A stretch of DNA of 7,957 bases from an uncultured Prevotella sp. (GTDB taxonomy: Bacteria > Bacteroidota > Bacteroidia > Bacteroidales > Bacteroidaceae), in NCBI GenBank assembly GCA_934203355.1, contig CAKPZC010000078.1, positions 1 to 7,957 of the forward strand, given 5' to 3'. Below, piece after piece: positions 6,058 to 7,957 of this stretch. How positions within the stretch are numbered: position 1 is the first letter of the stretch; each line of letters starts with the position of its first letter. The position numbers were made by a program, and so were the translations under genes. The notes under the pieces are model-generated. The model saw nothing but the letters and a program-made list of their open reading frames with translations, did not search any database and was not told the DNA's origin.

Positions 6058-6456
6058 ATGGATATATTCTCAAAAATCGCAGCTGGCGAGATTCCCAGCT
6101 ACAAGTGTGCGGAGAGTGAAAAGTTCTACGCTTTCCTCGACATCAATCCTATTGTGAAGGGTCATACACTCGTTATTCCCCGTCGCGAGGTCGACTATAT
6201 TTTTGATATGGACGACGACGAGATTGCCGAGTATCAGGTGTTTGCCAAGAAGGTGGCAGTTGCTATCAAGCGCGCATTCCCGTGTATTAAGGTGGGCGAA
6301 GCGGTGCTTGGGCTTGAGGTGCCTCATGCCCATATCCATCTCATCCCAATGCAGTCGGAGAAGGACATGCTGTTCTCTAATCCTAAACTTAAGTTGTCGG
6401 AGGAGGAGTTCAGTGAGATAGCTGGCAAGATTTATGCTGAGTTTCAAAAACTGTAG
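6058..6456 (+). CDS. HIT-family nucleotide-binding hydrolase
   Basis: The 132-residue product belongs to the histidine-triad superfamily, whose members bind nucleotides and hydrolyse bonds at the alpha-phosphate, for example adenosine phosphoramidates in the Hint branch. The N-terminus DIFSKIAAGEIPSYK is typical, followed by FAYLD-like FYAFLDINP (23-31), GHTLVIP (35-41, with the conserved H36) and the catalytic triad HAHIHL (H90, H92, H94). It ends in LSEEEFSEIAGKIYAEFQKL. The frame stays open from a TTG at 6028, but the ATG at 6058 gives the family-typical start and is used here. The physiological substrate is unknown, and sequence alone does not separate Hint from other HIT branches. It is probably cytoplasmic. 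A bidirectional terminator follows the stop codon. Confidence 0.93.
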   Translation: MDIFSKIAAGEIPSYKCAESEKFYAFLDINPIVKGHTLVIPRREVDYIFDMDDDEIAEYQVFAKKVAVAIKRAFPCIKVGEAVLGLEVPHAHIHLIPMQSEKDMLFSNPKLKLSEEEFSEIAGKIYAEFQKL

Positions 6457-6478
6457 TTTTAATTGGCATTAAAAACAG

Positions 6479-6523
6479 AAAACGGCAATGGAGACTTTCA
6501 CTTCTGTCTCTATTGCCGTTTTT
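6479..6523. terminator. Bidirectional terminator between the convergent HIT and guanylyltransferase genes
   Basis: Bases 6479-6495 pair with 6506-6522 over 17 bp with a single wobble, around a 10-nt loop. The stem is flanked by A residues on the left and T residues on the right (6519-6523), so it carries a T run when read from either strand (CGTTTTT on plus, CGTTTTCTGTTTTT on minus). It lies between the stops of two converging genes and can serve both. Confidence 0.85.
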
Positions 6524-6530
6524 AGTATGT

Positions 6531-6590
6531 CGTTTTCTACGTATTCTTTGCTTTTTCTACGTATTCTTTGCTTTTTATACGAATTCTTCG
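6531..6590. repeat. Three tandem 20-bp units spanning the end of the guanylyltransferase gene
   Basis: Units lie at 6531-6550, 6551-6570 and 6571-6590. The first two differ at one base; the third differs from the second at three. The third unit contains the last codons and the TAA stop of the minus-strand gene. The other two hold TAG at the same place in the unit, downstream of the gene end. This looks like duplication of a gene's 3' end by slippage, with the coding copy diverged from the outer two. Confidence 0.85.
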
Positions 6591-7669
6591 CCGTTTTTGA
6601 GTTGTATGTCGTTTATAAGTCTTCTGATGTTAGCCGACGAGTCTTCCTTTTTGCATATCAGTAGCACGTTGCCCTCTTCAGCCACAATATATCCGTCGAG
6701 TCCAGAGATGACGGCGAGTCTTCCTTTTGGCAGTTTCACTACATTGTCGTGTGAATTGTCGAGCACCGCTTCGGTGTCTACAATCACGTTGTCGCCTTCG
6801 CCTTTCTGTCGTGCCTCATAGATGCTGTGCCATGTGCCGAGGTCGGCCCATCCGAAATCGCATCGCATCATGCACACGTCGGGCAGTTTCTCAAGAATTC
6901 CGTAGTCGATGGAGAGGTTGGGGTATGACGGGAAGTTCTCGTGCACATACCGGTTTTCCTCCTCGAAGCTGTATTCCTCTTGGCAGCAGTCTTTGCCAAA
7001 GTCGCGTAGCACAGGCGGCAGGATTTTGCTGACGCATTCGAGCGTATATCGAGCGTTGGCAAGGAACATTCCTGTATTCCAGAAGAATTCTCCGCTGTTC
7101 ATGAACATCTGTGCGAACTCACGTTCTGGCTTTTCGGTGAACGATTTCACTTGATACACTTCTCCTCCAAGATGGTCGCCCATCTGTATGTAGCCGTATC
7201 CTGGTTCTGGACGTGTGGGTTTCACTCCCATCGTAAGCATTCGGTTGTTGTGGGCAACGAAGTCGAGTCCGCGGTTCACACATTCTGCAAATCTTTCCTC
7301 GCCTACAATGGCCTGGTCGGATGGCACAACAATGATGTTGGCATTTGGATTGATGTGTATAATGCGATGTGTGCACCAAGCCACACTTGGGGCAGTGTTT
7401 CGGTGAATAGGCTCGGCGAGCAGTTGAATGTCAGAGAGCTGTGGCAATTGTTCGCGCACTATGTCGGCATATGCCTCGTTGGTGTTGACGAAAATATTTT
7501 CTGGTGGAACTATTTTTGTAAATCTGTCATATGTTTGCTGCAGTTGAGTGCGTCCGCTTCCAAAGAAGTCGATGAATTGTTTCGGTCGTTCTTCGCGACT
7601 GCACGGCCACAAGCGGCGTCCCTTGCCTCCGGCAAGAATGACACAGTAGTTATTGCTTGTTTCTTTCAT
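6575..7669 (-). CDS. manC: Mannose-1-phosphate guanylyltransferase
   Basis: The enzyme joins GTP and mannose-1-phosphate to GDP-mannose and pyrophosphate, feeding GDP-mannose and GDP-fucose supply for surface glycans. The 364-residue product has the nucleotidyltransferase signature LAGGKGRRLWP (12-22) and PKQF (29-32). Further motifs are VPSD (115-118), GYGYI (157-161), FTEKP (177-181, with the sugar-phosphate-binding Lys), WNTGMF (197-202), SIDYGILEK (253-261) and GWADLGTW (273-280). The last 70 residues look like the short left-handed beta-helix tail. The isomerase domain of bifunctional enzymes is absent, so this is the single-function short form common in Bacteroidota. Longer frames start at 7741 (TTG) or 7708 (ATG), but the promoter predicts an RNA start near 7705, so the ATG at 7669 (MKETSNNYCVILAGG) is chosen. 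Its stop codon lies inside a tandem repeat. Confidence 0.93.
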   Translation of the reverse strand: MKETSNNYCVILAGGKGRRLWPCSREERPKQFIDFFGSGRTQLQQTYDRFTKIVPPENIFVNTNEAYADIVREQLPQLSDIQLLAEPIHRNTAPSVAWCTHRIIHINPNANIIVVPSDQAIVGEERFAECVNRGLDFVAHNNRMLTMGVKPTRPEPGYGYIQMGDHLGGEVYQVKSFTEKPEREFAQMFMNSGEFFWNTGMFLANARYTLECVSKILPPVLRDFGKDCCQEEYSFEEENRYVHENFPSYPNLSIDYGILEKLPDVCMMRCDFGWADLGTWHSIYEARQKGEGDNVIVDTEAVLDNSHDNVVKLPKGRLAVISGLDGYIVAEEGNVLLICKKEDSSANIRRLINDIQLKNGEEFV

Positions 7670-7710
7670 GTCATTATAGGTTTTCCAATGTGTAAGACTT
7701 TTAGACATTA

Positions 7711-7742
7711 CGAAGTTACGTATTTCTTGCGAGAGCGCCAAA
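7711..7742 (-). promoter_or_regulatory. Promoter of the guanylyltransferase gene
   Basis: On the minus strand TTTG (7742-7739) and TAACTTCG (7718-7711, one mismatch to TAnnTTTG) are 20 bp apart. The expected RNA start near 7705 gives a leader of about 36 nt to the ATG at 7669 and makes the two upstream start candidates unlikely. Confidence 0.55.
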
Positions 7743-7841
7743 TGATGGGCATTATTTTAAAATGAATTTATCCTAAATGAACAATAATTAGTATTTTGTA
7801 TGTGCCAAATGAACATTTATTCGTAATTTAGCTCTAAAAAT

Positions 7842-7872
7842 TTTGCAGGATAAAAAAATAATTGTACCTTTG
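7842..7872 (+). promoter_or_regulatory. Promoter of tRNA-Leu
   Basis: TTTG (7842-7845), a 19-bp spacer and TACCTTTG (7865-7872, exact TAnnTTTG) form the best Bacteroidota-type promoter in the window. Transcription should start near 7878, about 14 bases before the mature tRNA. The preceding 70 bases are very AT-rich. Confidence 0.75.
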
Positions 7873-7891
7873 CAACCGCAAAAACGCCAAC

Positions 7892-7957
7892 GCCCAGATG
7901 GCGGAATCGGTAGACGCGCTGGTCTCAAACACCAGTGGAGCAATCCATCCCGGTTCG
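7892..7957 (+). tRNA. tRNA-Leu (anticodon CAA), 3' end outside window
   Basis: The sequence starts with the acceptor strand GCCCAGA, followed by a Leu-type D arm (TGGCGGAATCGGTAGACGC). The anticodon stem CTGGT/ACCAG encloses the loop CTCAAAC, giving anticodon CAA at 7926-7928, which reads UUG leucine codons. A long variable arm follows (TGGA-GCAA-TCCA), the mark of class II tRNAs such as Leu and Ser. The window ends inside the T loop (CCCGGTTCG), so the last 20 or so bases are missing. Confidence 0.95.

Noticed and set aside
7151..7765. Open frame of 204 codons on the plus strand opposite the guanylyltransferase gene
   Set aside because: The opposing strand encodes an enzyme with all of its motifs; this frame has no recognisable domain and runs through that gene's promoter.

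Overview
The window reads as ordinary chromosome of a Bacteroidales bacterium (phylum Bacteroidota). The evidence is promoters of the Bacteroidota type (TTTG, about 20 bp, TAnnTTTG) before four transcription units, A/T-rich leaders without Shine-Dalgarno sequences, a gene pair of DUF5723 type, and a carboxypeptidase-regulatory-like secreted protein. The family (for example Muribaculaceae or Prevotellaceae) cannot be fixed from sequence alone.

Layout. Positions 1-66 are the 3' end of a 5S rRNA, closing an rRNA operon that lies to the left; a strong intrinsic terminator follows. A compact double palindrome (130-211) with the architecture of a REPIN comes next, then an AT-rich gap and a promoter for a two-gene operon: a large predicted lipoprotein (490-2307) and a DUF5723-type outer-membrane beta-barrel protein (2329-3753). 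The gap after it (3754-4047) holds a 208-bp foldback element with long terminal inverted repeats and no coding capacity. Two minus-strand genes follow, read in the order 5144-4662 (small secreted carboxypeptidase-regulatory-like protein) and 4638-4048 (GNAT acetyltransferase). Divergent from them is greA (5431-5898), whose leader contains a well-formed intrinsic terminator between promoter and start codon. A HIT-family nucleotide-binding protein (6058-6456) follows greA behind another terminator. A bidirectional terminator and a 20-bp triplicate repeat separate it from the convergent gene for mannose-1-phosphate guanylyltransferase (7669-6575, minus). A divergent promoter then drives a tRNA-Leu(CAA) that is cut by the right edge.

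Roles. The window combines core functions (5S rRNA, tRNA-Leu, GreA rescue of backtracked RNA polymerase, GDP-mannose synthesis) with cell-envelope genes of unknown function. Three start codons were moved inward from the longest open frames, because the longer versions begin at TTG and the inner ATG gives the family-typical N-terminus: 5144 for the secreted protein, 6058 for HIT and 7669 for the guanylyltransferase.

I see no obvious new defence or mobile system. The points most worth following are non-coding: the greA leader terminator, which parallels E. coli GraL; the REPIN-like element with GGAG heads; the foldback element; and the triplicated gene end at the guanylyltransferase stop codon. 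The lipoprotein/DUF5723 pair is the best candidate for an undescribed protein system.
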